A DNA stretch of 17,036 nucleotides. Origin: Polaromonas sp. (GTDB taxonomy: Bacteria; Pseudomonadota; Gammaproteobacteria; Burkholderiales; Burkholderiaceae_C). The position numbers and the translations under genes were made by a program. Below, in pieces: positions 1 to 6,846 of the stretch. The DNA is taken from assembly GCA_023259235.1 (NCBI GenBank), contig JAHFQQ010000035.1, positions 1 through 17,036 of the forward strand, in the 5' to 3' direction. Below the pieces are notes generated by a model that saw only the letters and a list, made by a program, of their open reading frames with translations, did no database searches and was not told where the DNA came from. Positions within the stretch are counted from its first letter, which is position 1. The number at the start of each line of letters is the position of its first letter.

Positions 1-59
1 TCAGATAAGGAGCATTACAAGCTTCGGCATGCTGTTTGGCAGCGCACAGGAAAATCGCC

Positions 60-2222
60 TCAAGCCCGTCTCCAGGCATGGTATCGGCGCGCCCATGCGA
101 GCAGGCGCCCAGGCTGGTGTGCGCGCTTCCATTGCCCGGCTGCGTACTTGTTGGCTTCGGCCCGCGTCGGGTAGGCGTGGATGGTGGAGAGAATCCGGTT
201 CAACCCCAGCCCATGCCGCATGGCCAGCACGTATTCGGCCAGCAAGTCGCCAGCATGCGCGCCGATGATCGTGACGCCCAGAATCGTGTCTTTGCCAGGC
301 ACGGTGAGCACCTTCACGAAACCTTGCGTTTCGCTGTCGGCGATGGCTCGGTCCAGCTCGCCCATGTCGTATTTTGTGACTTCGCACGCGATGCCCTTTT
401 CTTTCGCCTCCTGCTCATTGAGGCCGACGCGCGCCACCTCCGGGTCGATAAAGGTGCTCCGGGGAATCACCGAGTAATCCACCCTGAATTTCCTGAAATC
501 GCCAAACAGCGCGTTGACTGCCGCATACCAGGCCTGGTGCGCTGCGACATGCGTGAACTGGTACGGCCCCGCCACGTCGCCCGCTGCGTAGATATTGGGA
601 TAAATGGTTTGCAGATACTCGTTGGTTTTCACGGTTTTATGCGTTGGAATGCCGAGTTCCTCCAGTCCATAACCGGACAGGCGCGCGACGCGGCCGACGG
701 CGCAGATGAGCTGGTCGAATTCAATGCGCTTTTCGCTGCCCTGATGCTCCACCACCAAGGTCTTCGCCTCGCCAAGTTTCTCGCAGCGCAGCGCCTTGTG
801 GCTGGTGAGCACGCTCACACCATCGGCTGCCAGCGCGCCCTGCGCCAGCGCCGAGACTTCCTCGTCCTCGCGGACCATGATGCGCGGCGCCATTTCCACC
901 TGCGTCACCTGGGTCCCCAGCCGGGCAAAGCTCTGCGCCAGCTCACAGCCGATCGGGCCACCGCCCAGCACAACCAGCCGCTGCGGAACCACGTCGAGCC
1001 TGGAAAATTCGTCCCACAGCGTATCGCTGGTGACGTAACCCACCTCTTTTAGCCCCGGCAGCGGCGGCACGAACGGCTGCGCGCCCGCCGCAATCACAAT
1101 GCTGCGCGTGGTGAGCATCTGCGTGCCGCCATCGTTGAGTACAATCTCCACCGTCCATGGGTTGACGATGCGGGCGTGGCCCTGAAGAACTTCGACGCCA
1201 AGGCTGGTGTAGCGTTCCACGCTGTCATGCGGTTCCACGGTGTGGATCACGTCTTGCACCCGCCGCATCACAGCCCTGAAGCTGAACACCGGCACGCTGT
1301 CGGCGAGGCCGTAGCTGGCCCCATGCCGCATCTGGTGCGCGAGTTTGGCGCTGCGGATCAGCGCCTTGGACGGAACGCAACCGTAGTTGAGGCAGTCGCC
1401 GCCCATTTTGTGCGCTTCCACCAGCGTCACCCTGGCCTTGACCGCGGCGGCAATGTAGGCTGTGACCAGTCCGCCCGCGCCCGCGCCAATCACGATCAGG
1501 TTGCGGTCAAAGCGCGCCGGACGCACCGCCTTCCAGCGCGCATACACCTTGCGGCGCCTGAATAAATCCAGCACTTTCCTGATGAGCAGCGGCAGCAGCC
1601 CCAGCAGCACCAGCGAGCCGATCAGCCCCGGCGAGGCAACGGACTTGGGTGAATCGATTTTTGCGAGCTGCGTGCCCGCGTTCACGTAAACCACCGTGCC
1701 GGCGAACATGCCAAGCTGGCTGACCCAGAAATAAGTCCAGGTCCTGATGCGCGTCAGTCCCATGAGCAGGTTGAGCGCAAAAAACGGCACCAAGGGAATC
1801 AGCCGCAGCGTGAACAGGTAAAACGCACCGTCTTTTTCGATACCCTCGTTCAACTCCTCCAGGCGCCGGCCAAAGCGCGCCTGCACCACCTCCCGGAGCA
1901 GGTAGCGCGCCACCAGCATGGCCAGCGTAGCCCCGATCGTTGAGGCGAACGACACCAGTACGGTGCCCCAAACCAGGCCAAAAATGGCGCCGCCCACCAG
2001 CGTCATGATGGCCGCACCAGGCAAGGACAGCGCGGTAACAGCCACGTACAGCGCAAAATAAACCAGCATGGCCAGTGCCGGCTTCTCGGCAAAAATCGCC
2101 GCCAAAGACAATTGGTTGTCCTTGATGAACGCCAGGCTGAAATAGCGTCCCAGGTTGAACACAAAAAAACCAGCCATGCCCGCCAGCAACAGTACTGCGA
2201 TGAGGAGTTTGCGTGAATTCAC
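60..2222 (-). CDS. VTT/TVP38 membrane domain fused to a mercuric-reductase-like FAD disulfide oxidoreductase
   Basis: This is a two-part protein of 720 residues from the chosen GTG start. Residues about 5-25, 50-110 and 135-215 are hydrophobic and match the VTT (TVP38/TMEM64/DedA-like) membrane family. From about residue 241 a class I flavoprotein disulfide reductase begins. It shows the FAD-binding GAGAGG at 246-251, the redox pair CLNYGC (C277, C282), a second NAD(P)H nucleotide-binding GGGPIGCE, an AVGR motif, and the C-terminal HAYPTRAE with the usual acid/base pair H682 and E689. It therefore probably passes electrons from NAD(P)H through FAD to a disulfide or metal(loid) substrate at the inner membrane. 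It lacks an N-terminal HMA domain and the C-terminal vicinal cysteines of true MerA, so mercury reduction is unlikely. The GTG is preceded by AAAGG at 5-nt spacing; an upstream ATG at 2291 has no ribosome site. It is divergent from the arsenosugar-type genes, which suggests but does not prove a shared role. Confidence 0.88.
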   Translation of the reverse strand: MNSRKLLIAVLLLAGMAGFFVFNLGRYFSLAFIKDNQLSLAAIFAEKPALAMLVYFALYVAVTALSLPGAAIMTLVGGAIFGLVWGTVLVSFASTIGATLAMLVARYLLREVVQARFGRRLEELNEGIEKDGAFYLFTLRLIPLVPFFALNLLMGLTRIRTWTYFWVSQLGMFAGTVVYVNAGTQLAKIDSPKSVASPGLIGSLVLLGLLPLLIRKVLDLFRRRKVYARWKAVRPARFDRNLIVIGAGAGGLVTAYIAAAVKARVTLVEAHKMGGDCLNYGCVPSKALIRSAKLAHQMRHGASYGLADSVPVFSFRAVMRRVQDVIHTVEPHDSVERYTSLGVEVLQGHARIVNPWTVEIVLNDGGTQMLTTRSIVIAAGAQPFVPPLPGLKEVGYVTSDTLWDEFSRLDVVPQRLVVLGGGPIGCELAQSFARLGTQVTQVEMAPRIMVREDEEVSALAQGALAADGVSVLTSHKALRCEKLGEAKTLVVEHQGSEKRIEFDQLICAVGRVARLSGYGLEELGIPTHKTVKTNEYLQTIYPNIYAAGDVAGPYQFTHVAAHQAWYAAVNALFGDFRKFRVDYSVIPRSTFIDPEVARVGLNEQEAKEKGIACEVTKYDMGELDRAIADSETQGFVKVLTVPGKDTILGVTIIGAHAGDLLAEYVLAMRHGLGLNRILSTIHAYPTRAEANKYAAGQWKRAHQPGRLLAWARRYHAWRRA

Positions 2223-2271
2223 CAGAACCTTTGTGGATTGTTCTTCAGGACAAGTCGGGGCATGGCTGCAA

Positions 2272-2305
2272 TTCTTACAAACCGGGCACATTCACACTGT
2301 AAGAA
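2272..2305. promoter_or_regulatory. inverted repeat in the divergent intergenic region (candidate operator)
   Basis: TTCTTACA at 2272-2279 is matched perfectly by TGTAAGAA at 2298-2305, with an 18-base spacer. It lies between the leftward oxidoreductase (start 2222) and the rightward phosphorylase (start 2454), where a shared regulator would bind. No arsR-type regulator gene is in the window, and the sequence does not resemble an ArsR box that I know. The regulatory role is inferred from position and symmetry alone. Confidence 0.35.
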
Positions 2306-2329
2306 AAAGGCAGCAGCAGCGACCAACAA

Positions 2330-2345
2330 GTTAAAGGGGCTTAAC
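2330..2345. promoter_or_regulatory. short inverted repeat GTTAA-N6-TTAAC upstream of the phosphorylase gene
   Basis: GTTAA (2330-2334) and TTAAC (2341-2345) form a perfect inverted repeat of operator size, 109 bases before the phosphorylase start. I could not find a convincing -35/-10 pair between it and the gene. Chance occurrence is possible. Confidence 0.22.
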
Positions 2346-2453
2346 GCCGGGTCAACGTCACTTTCTGCAAAACTCGCACAGAATCAATACCTGACAGAAT
2401 TTGCCTGGATCCGGGCTATCGTTCAGTCTAACTTCAACAAGGAATCCACAAGC

Positions 2454-3344
2454 ATGAGCCAGGCACTGGTGGGCATCATGGGAGGCAGCGGCCTCTACCA
2501 GATGGATGCGCTGCAAGGCGCACAGGAGCATCTGATGGACACGCCCTTTGGCACGCCGTCCGATGTGCTGGTGAGCGGTCGCGTGTCTGGCGTGCCGGTG
2601 GCGTTTTTGGCCCGCCACGGGCGGGGCCACCGCCTGCTGCCCAGTGAGGTACCGTACCGCGCCAACATCCATGCCATGAAGCAACTGGGTGTACGTTACC
2701 TGCTCTCGGTGTCGGCCGTGGGCTCATTGCGCGAAGATTTCAAACCGATGGACATGGTGCTGCCGGACCAGTTTATCGACCTCACCAAAAGCCGGGAAAG
2801 CAGCTTTTTCGGCCAGGGGGCCGTGGCCCATGTGTCGATGGCGCAACTGGTGTGCCCGGCCGCTGCCGGGGTGATGGCACGGGCCGTGCGCAACGTGCTC
2901 GCAGCCGGGGACAGTGCTGACGGCGGTGCCGAGGGCGTGACGCTGCATGAAGGCGGTACCTACGTCTGCATTGAAGGCCCGCAGTTTTCCAGCGTGGCCG
3001 AATCCAACTGGTACCGCGGCATGGGCGCGAGCGTGATCGGCATGACCAACATGCCCGAGGCAAAACTGGCGCATGAGGCGCAGATCGCCTACACCACGCT
3101 GGCCATGGTGACCGATTACGACTGCTGGCACCCGCGCGAAGCGAATGTCAACGCCAACATGGCGCTCGCCAACCTGCTTCAGAACGCCGGCCGCGCCCAG
3201 CGGGTGGTGGCCGAGGCGATTCGCCTGCTGGGCGCCGAACAGCCCGCCAGCGATGCGCATACTGCGCTGAAAAACGCGCTGGTTACCCAGCCGGGCAACA
3301 TGGCACCCGAGGTTCGCCAACGGCTGTCGGTACTCCTGACCTGA
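2454..3344 (+). CDS. mtnP: S-methyl-5'-thioadenosine phosphorylase-like protein; possible arsenosugar pathway step
   Basis: This 296-residue protein belongs to the purine nucleoside phosphorylase/MTA phosphorylase family. It shows the phosphate-binding start GIMGGSGLY (7-15), RHGRGH (54-59), the PYRANI segment, EGPQFSS (174-180), the MTNMPEAKLAHEA block (197-209) and MVTDYDCWH (218-226). The D-x-D after T220 is the feature that favours 6-aminopurine (adenine) substrates over guanine/hypoxanthine in this family. The usual reaction splits methylthioadenosine with phosphate into adenine and methylthioribose-1-phosphate. The start is the ATG before SQALVG, with AAGGA about 10 bases upstream; the longer open frame has no family match. 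It lies 22 bases before arsS and on the same strand, so it probably acts on a 5'-deoxy-5'-arsenic-substituted adenosine as well as, or instead of, methylthioadenosine. That substrate is inferred. A methylthioinosine phosphorylase is the main alternative. Confidence 0.88.
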   Translation: MSQALVGIMGGSGLYQMDALQGAQEHLMDTPFGTPSDVLVSGRVSGVPVAFLARHGRGHRLLPSEVPYRANIHAMKQLGVRYLLSVSAVGSLREDFKPMDMVLPDQFIDLTKSRESSFFGQGAVAHVSMAQLVCPAAAGVMARAVRNVLAAGDSADGGAEGVTLHEGGTYVCIEGPQFSSVAESNWYRGMGASVIGMTNMPEAKLAHEAQIAYTTLAMVTDYDCWHPREANVNANMALANLLQNAGRAQRVVAEAIRLLGAEQPASDAHTALKNALVTQPGNMAPEVRQRLSVLLT

Positions 3345-3366
3345 TTCTCACGGCCAATAGATCCTC

Positions 3367-4329
3367 ATGCATGACACACTGCCCCTGCTGGAACAAACCC
3401 GCTTTCCCGCGATTCACCGGTCGCGGCTGGAGACCCTGCAGGTCAACCTCGGCTACAAGTGCAACCAGAGCTGCGTGCACTGCCATGTGAATGCCGGCCC
3501 GAACCGCACTGAAATGATGGACGAAGCCACGCTGGCGCTGATTCCGCAGGTGCTGGCGGCGCGCGGCATCGGCACGCTGGACCTGACCGGCGGCGCGCCC
3601 GAGCTGCACGGGGGTTTTCGCGATCTGGTGCGCACGGCGCGGGCGCAGGGCGTGCGCGTAATTGACCGTTGCAACCTCACAATACTGTTTGAACCCGGCC
3701 AGGACGGACTGGCGCAATTTCTGGCCGGGCAGCGCGTCGAAGTGGTCGCGTCCATGCCCTGCTACTGCGCAGCCAATGTCGACAGGCAGCGCGGCGACGG
3801 CGTGTTTGACCTGAGCATTGCGGCGTTGCAGCAGCTCAACGCCCTGGGTTACGGCCAGGAAGGCTCCGGGCTAATCCTGAATCTGGTCTATAACCCGCAA
3901 GGCGCGTCGCTGCCGCCCGACCAGCAAAAGCTGCAGGCCGATTACAAACGCGAGCTGTCACAGCATTTCGGCATCGTCTTTAACGAGCTGTTTGCGCTGA
4001 CCAACATGCCGATCCAGCGCTTTGGCTCGACGCTGGTGTCCAAGGGTACATTTGACAGCTACATGGATTTGCTCAAGAGCAGTTTTCAGGCGCAAAACCT
4101 GCCCGGCGTGATGTGCCGCAACACCGTCAGCGTGGACTGGCAGGGCTGGCTGTCCGATTGCGACTTCAACCAGCAACTCGGCCTGCCGCTGGGAACCTCC
4201 GGCCTGCGCCGCCATCTGCGCGATCTGCTCAGGAACAGCCTGGATGAACAGCCCATCCGCGTGGCCGGCCACTGCTTTGGCTGCACCGCCGGCCAGGGCA
4301 GCAGTTGCGGCGGCGCACTGAAGCATTGA
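3367..4329 (+). CDS. arsS: arsenosugar biosynthesis radical SAM protein ArsS
   Basis: This is a 320-residue radical SAM enzyme. The 4Fe-4S ligands are C32, C36 and C39 (CNQSCVHC), followed by the SAM-contacting GGAPE at 75-79. The C-terminal half matches the DUF3641-type domain of ArsS: YNPQGASLPP at 175-184, FNELFALTNMPIQRFG at 205-220, C250, the SDCDFNQ segment with C265, and a cysteine-rich tail with H302, C303, C306 and C314 that may bind another cluster or metal. Known family members combine dimethylarsenic with the 5'-deoxyadenosyl radical of SAM to give dimethylarsinoyl-adenosine, the precursor of arsenosugars. Some members of this family are selenoproteins; here the corresponding positions are cysteine and there is no in-frame TGA. 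It sits between the phosphorylase (22 bases upstream) and two glycosyltransferases. The ribosome site is weak, which suggests coupling to upstream translation. Confidence 0.92.
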   Translation: MHDTLPLLEQTRFPAIHRSRLETLQVNLGYKCNQSCVHCHVNAGPNRTEMMDEATLALIPQVLAARGIGTLDLTGGAPELHGGFRDLVRTARAQGVRVIDRCNLTILFEPGQDGLAQFLAGQRVEVVASMPCYCAANVDRQRGDGVFDLSIAALQQLNALGYGQEGSGLILNLVYNPQGASLPPDQQKLQADYKRELSQHFGIVFNELFALTNMPIQRFGSTLVSKGTFDSYMDLLKSSFQAQNLPGVMCRNTVSVDWQGWLSDCDFNQQLGLPLGTSGLRRHLRDLLRNSLDEQPIRVAGHCFGCTAGQGSSCGGALKH

Positions 4330-4353
4330 ACCTAGAAACCGCCTGAACGCACC

Positions 4354-5037
4354 ATGACAACACCGAGTCTGACCATCATCATGCCCGTGCTGAACGAAGC
4401 GCCGGGCCTGGCTGCGGCGCTGCAGGCGCTGGAACCGCTGCGTGCACGGGGCGCGCAAATCATTGTTATCGATGGTGACAGCGCCGATAACACCGAGGCG
4501 CTTGCGCAGGCGGGCAGTGCGCAGGTCATCAGCACAACGCGCGGGCGGGCGCTGCAAATGAACGCCGGGGCGCAGCAAGCCAGTGGCGAGGTGCTGCTGT
4601 TTCTGCACGCTGACACGCGGCTTCCGTTCAATGCCGATGCGCTGATTGGGCAGGCACTCGCCGCCAGCCCCAGGGTCTGGGGCCGCTTTGACGTGCGCAT
4701 TGCGGGCAAGCCACGGCTTTTGCGCGTGATTGCGGCGTTCATGAACGCGCGCTCGCGCTGGACCGGCATTGCCACGGGCGACCAGGCCATGTTCATGACG
4801 CGCGCGGCTTTTCACAAGGTCGGCGGCTTTCCGGCCCAGCCACTGATGGAAGACATCGAGATGTCCGCCCGTTTGCTCAAGCTGTCGCGTCCTGCCTGTT
4901 TGCGTGCGCGAGTCATCACCTCGGGCCGGCGCTGGGAAACTCGCGGCGTGTGGACTACCCTTGCGCTGATGTGGCGGCTGCGCCTGGCCTACTGGCGCGG
5001 CGCGGCTCCTGAACGGCTGGCGCAGCTGTATCAATGA
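4354..5037 (+). CDS. TIGR04283-type arsenosugar biosynthesis glycosyltransferase (GT2)
   Basis: This is a 227-residue family 2 glycosyltransferase with a GT-A fold. Visible motifs are the N-terminal nucleotide-sugar strand SLTIIMPVLNEAPGL, IIVIDGDSADNT (36-47), the acidic metal site in FLHADTRL (83-90), TGDQAMF (141-147), the catalytic-loop MEDIEMSARL (165-174) and GRRWE (191-195). The length fits the compact rSAM/selenodomain-associated transferase 2 family, which is found beside ArsS. It likely moves a sugar, or condenses an activated alcohol, onto the ribose of the arsenic compound in the cytoplasm. The exact donor and acceptor cannot be read from sequence. It begins 24 bases after arsS, and its stop region overlaps the first possible ATG of the next gene as ATGA, so it belongs to the same operon. 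Confidence 0.88.
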   Translation: MTTPSLTIIMPVLNEAPGLAAALQALEPLRARGAQIIVIDGDSADNTEALAQAGSAQVISTTRGRALQMNAGAQQASGEVLLFLHADTRLPFNADALIGQALAASPRVWGRFDVRIAGKPRLLRVIAAFMNARSRWTGIATGDQAMFMTRAAFHKVGGFPAQPLMEDIEMSARLLKLSRPACLRARVITSGRRWETRGVWTTLALMWRLRLAYWRGAAPERLAQLYQ

Positions 5038-5048
5038 AGGCAGGGCCC

Positions 5049-5717
5049 ATGACCACGAATCGCCCCCGGCTCGTGCTCTTTGCCAAGGCCCCGCAAGCGG
5101 GCCTTGTCAAGACCCGGCTGATCCCGGCGCTGGGCGCCCAAGGCGCGGCCGCGCTGGCGCGCCACATGCTCAGCCACACGCTGCAGCAGGCGATCGCCGC
5201 CCGGATTGGCCCGGTTGAGCTGTGCATGAGCCCGGCGCCGCAAGACCCGGCCTGGCACGGCATCAATGTGCCCGATGCCGTGCTGCGCACCGCGCAGGGC
5301 GCAGGCGACCTGGGCCAGCGCATGGCCAGAGCCGTACAGCGCGTGACCACGCAGCATCGGCAACCGGTGCTGCTGATGGGATGCGACTGCCCGGCGCTGA
5401 CGGCCGCGCAGCTTGACGGAGCGGCGCGCCAGCTTGCAAGCCATGACGCAGTACTGGTTCCCGCCACCGACGGCGGCTATGTGCTGATCGGTCTGAAGGC
5501 GCCCTGCCCCGAGGTCTTCTCGCAAATGTGCTGGAGCACGTCCACCGTCGCCGCCGAAACCTTGCACCGCATGGCAGCGCTCGACCTGCGCGTGTGGCAG
5601 GACTTGCCACTGCACGACATCGACGAGCCCGCTGACCTGGCGCAACTGCCCGACAGCTTCTGCTTTCCGCAGTTTCTTGAGAAAAAGAGACCTCTGGCCC
5701 TTGCAAAGCGGGCGTAG
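5049..5717 (+). CDS. TIGR04282-type (DUF2064) arsenosugar biosynthesis transferase
   Basis: This 222-residue protein has a nucleotidyltransferase/glycosyltransferase-A fold. Family hallmarks are LFAKAPQAGLVKTRL (10-24), the strand LLMGCDCPAL (108-117), PATDGGYVLIGL (138-149), the WSTS segment near 162-165 and HDIDEPADL (189-197). The family is the rSAM/selenodomain-associated transferase 1 group that accompanies ArsS. It may prepare or transfer the activated sugar or glycerol unit, but the chemistry is not established from sequence. I chose the ATG at 5049 because GAAGG lies 8 bases before it; an in-frame ATG at 5034 overlaps the previous stop as ATGA but has no ribosome site. The last 14 residues (FLEKKRPLALAKRA) and the stop fall in a dispersed repeat, so the native C-terminus seems to have been replaced. 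Confidence 0.86.
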   Translation: MTTNRPRLVLFAKAPQAGLVKTRLIPALGAQGAAALARHMLSHTLQQAIAARIGPVELCMSPAPQDPAWHGINVPDAVLRTAQGAGDLGQRMARAVQRVTTQHRQPVLLMGCDCPALTAAQLDGAARQLASHDAVLVPATDGGYVLIGLKAPCPEVFSQMCWSTSTVAAETLHRMAALDLRVWQDLPLHDIDEPADLAQLPDSFCFPQFLEKKRPLALAKRA

Positions 5718-5740
5718 TAAGCTATTAATTTAGTAGCATT
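5681..5740 (-). repeat. dispersed family repeat, copy 1 (overlaps a gene end)
   Basis: Read on the minus strand this copy has the order GCTACTAAATTAATAGCT, CTACGCCC, a 9-base loop, GGGCCAGAGG, then a T-rich tail. The same order occurs at 7489-7541 and 15149-15205. Its first part is a near-perfect palindrome (5721-5737) and the second part a GCCC/GGGC hairpin. It covers the last codons of the DUF2064 gene and the gap before arsM. I associate such elements with Comamonadaceae genomes. Confidence 0.6.
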
Positions 5741-5763
5741 TCAATTTTTCTGAAACAAATCCA

Positions 5764-6834
5764 GTGCCAACTCAAACCACCACTCACAGCCTCGTACAGG
5801 ACTACTACGGCCACCAGTTGCAAGGCACGGCTGATCTCAAAACCAGCGCCTGCTGCGACGCAAGCGCCATGCCCGAATGGCTCAAGCCCCTGCTCGCGCG
5901 CATCCACCCCGAGGTGCTGTCGCGTTACTACGGCTGCGGCCTGGTCTGCCCACCGCTGCTTGAAGGCTGCCGCGTGCTCGATCTGGGCTGCGGTTCGGGC
6001 CGCGACGTGTATGCGCTGGCGCAACTGGCCGGCGCCAAGGGCGAGGTGGTCGGCGTGGACATGACCGGCGAGCAGCTCGCTGTGGCGAATGCCCACCAGG
6101 CCCATCAAGCGCAGGTGTTCGGCTATAGCAATACGAAGTTTTTGCACGGCTACATCGAACGGCTCGGCGAGCTGGGGCTTGAGCCTGGAAGCTTCGACGT
6201 GATCGTCTCCAACTGCGTCGTCAACCTCTCGCCCGACAAAGACGCGGTACTGGCCGGGGTGCAGCGCCTGCTCAAGCCCGGCGGTGAGTTTTATTTTTCC
6301 GACGTCTATGCCGACCGACGGGTACCCGCGGTGGTGAAGAACGACCCGGTGCTTTATGGTGAATGCCTGGGCGGCGCGCTCTACTGGAACGACTTTCTTC
6401 GCCTGGCCCGGCGCCACGGCTTTGCCGACCCGCGCCTGCTGGAGGACCGGCCGCTCGCAATCACTGACCCGCAACTGGCCGCACGCACCGGCAACCTGCA
6501 CTTTTTCTCGGCTACTTATCGCCTGTTCAAACTCGCCGCACTCGAATCAGCCTGCGAAGACTTCGGCCAGACCGTGATCTACCAGGGCAGCATCCCCGAA
6601 CACGCAGACCGTTTTGTGCTCGACAAGCACCACGGCCTGCCAACCGGCAAGGCGGTCGCGGTCTGCGGCAACAGCTGGCACATGCTGCACGGCACACGTT
6701 TTGCGCCGCATTTCAGCTTCATCGGCAACTTCGACACCCATTACGGCATTTTTGAAGGCTGCGGCAACAGCCTGCCGTTTGACGAGCCAGAGGGCGCAAC
6801 CGACGCTACCTGCAAATCGGGTGCCTGCTGCTAA
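5764..6834 (+). CDS. arsM: arsenite S-adenosylmethionine methyltransferase ArsM
   Basis: This 356-residue methyltransferase has SAM motif I VLDLGCGSGRD at 71-81, the acidic VVGVDMT (96-101) and SNCVVNLSPDKD (149-160). Cysteines at 30/31, 58, 151 and 201 have the spacing of the four arsenic-handling cysteines of characterised ArsM proteins (C44, C72, C174 and C224 in the algal enzyme). The protein ends in CKSGACC, the cysteine-rich tail usual in this group. It methylates As(III) stepwise to methyl- and dimethyl-arsenicals, giving the substrate of ArsS. The start is a GTG, since the first in-frame ATG would remove C30/31; no strong ribosome site is visible before it. A 46-base gap holding part of a repeat separates it from the DUF2064 gene, so it may share the operon or be weakly insulated from it. 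Confidence 0.93.
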   Translation: MPTQTTTHSLVQDYYGHQLQGTADLKTSACCDASAMPEWLKPLLARIHPEVLSRYYGCGLVCPPLLEGCRVLDLGCGSGRDVYALAQLAGAKGEVVGVDMTGEQLAVANAHQAHQAQVFGYSNTKFLHGYIERLGELGLEPGSFDVIVSNCVVNLSPDKDAVLAGVQRLLKPGGEFYFSDVYADRRVPAVVKNDPVLYGECLGGALYWNDFLRLARRHGFADPRLLEDRPLAITDPQLAARTGNLHFFSATYRLFKLAALESACEDFGQTVIYQGSIPEHADRFVLDKHHGLPTGKAVAVCGNSWHMLHGTRFAPHFSFIGNFDTHYGIFEGCGNSLPFDEPEGATDATCKSGACC

Positions 6835-6846
6835 AGACGGTTCGCG

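Noticed and set aside
36..1052. Plus-strand open frame of 338 codons opposite the flavoprotein
   Set aside because: It runs antisense to the conserved dimerisation and nucleotide domains and shows no recognisable motif.
2223..2291. Cysteine-rich N-terminal extension (MCPVCKNCSHAPTC) of the oxidoreductase from an ATG at 2291
   Set aside because: The CxxC pattern is attractive, but there is no ribosome site before that ATG, while the GTG at 2222 has AAAGG at good spacing and starts directly before the first membrane segment. The extension also overlaps the inverted repeat at 2272-2305.
3460..3490. Possible selenocysteine form of ArsS
   Set aside because: Some family members are selenoproteins, but here all cluster positions are TGC cysteine codons and no in-frame TGA occurs.
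5718..5763. Hairpin with T-rich stretch before arsM as a terminator
   Set aside because: The stem is AT-rich and part of the dispersed repeat, and the T-run is broken and displaced; it is not a convincing intrinsic terminator.
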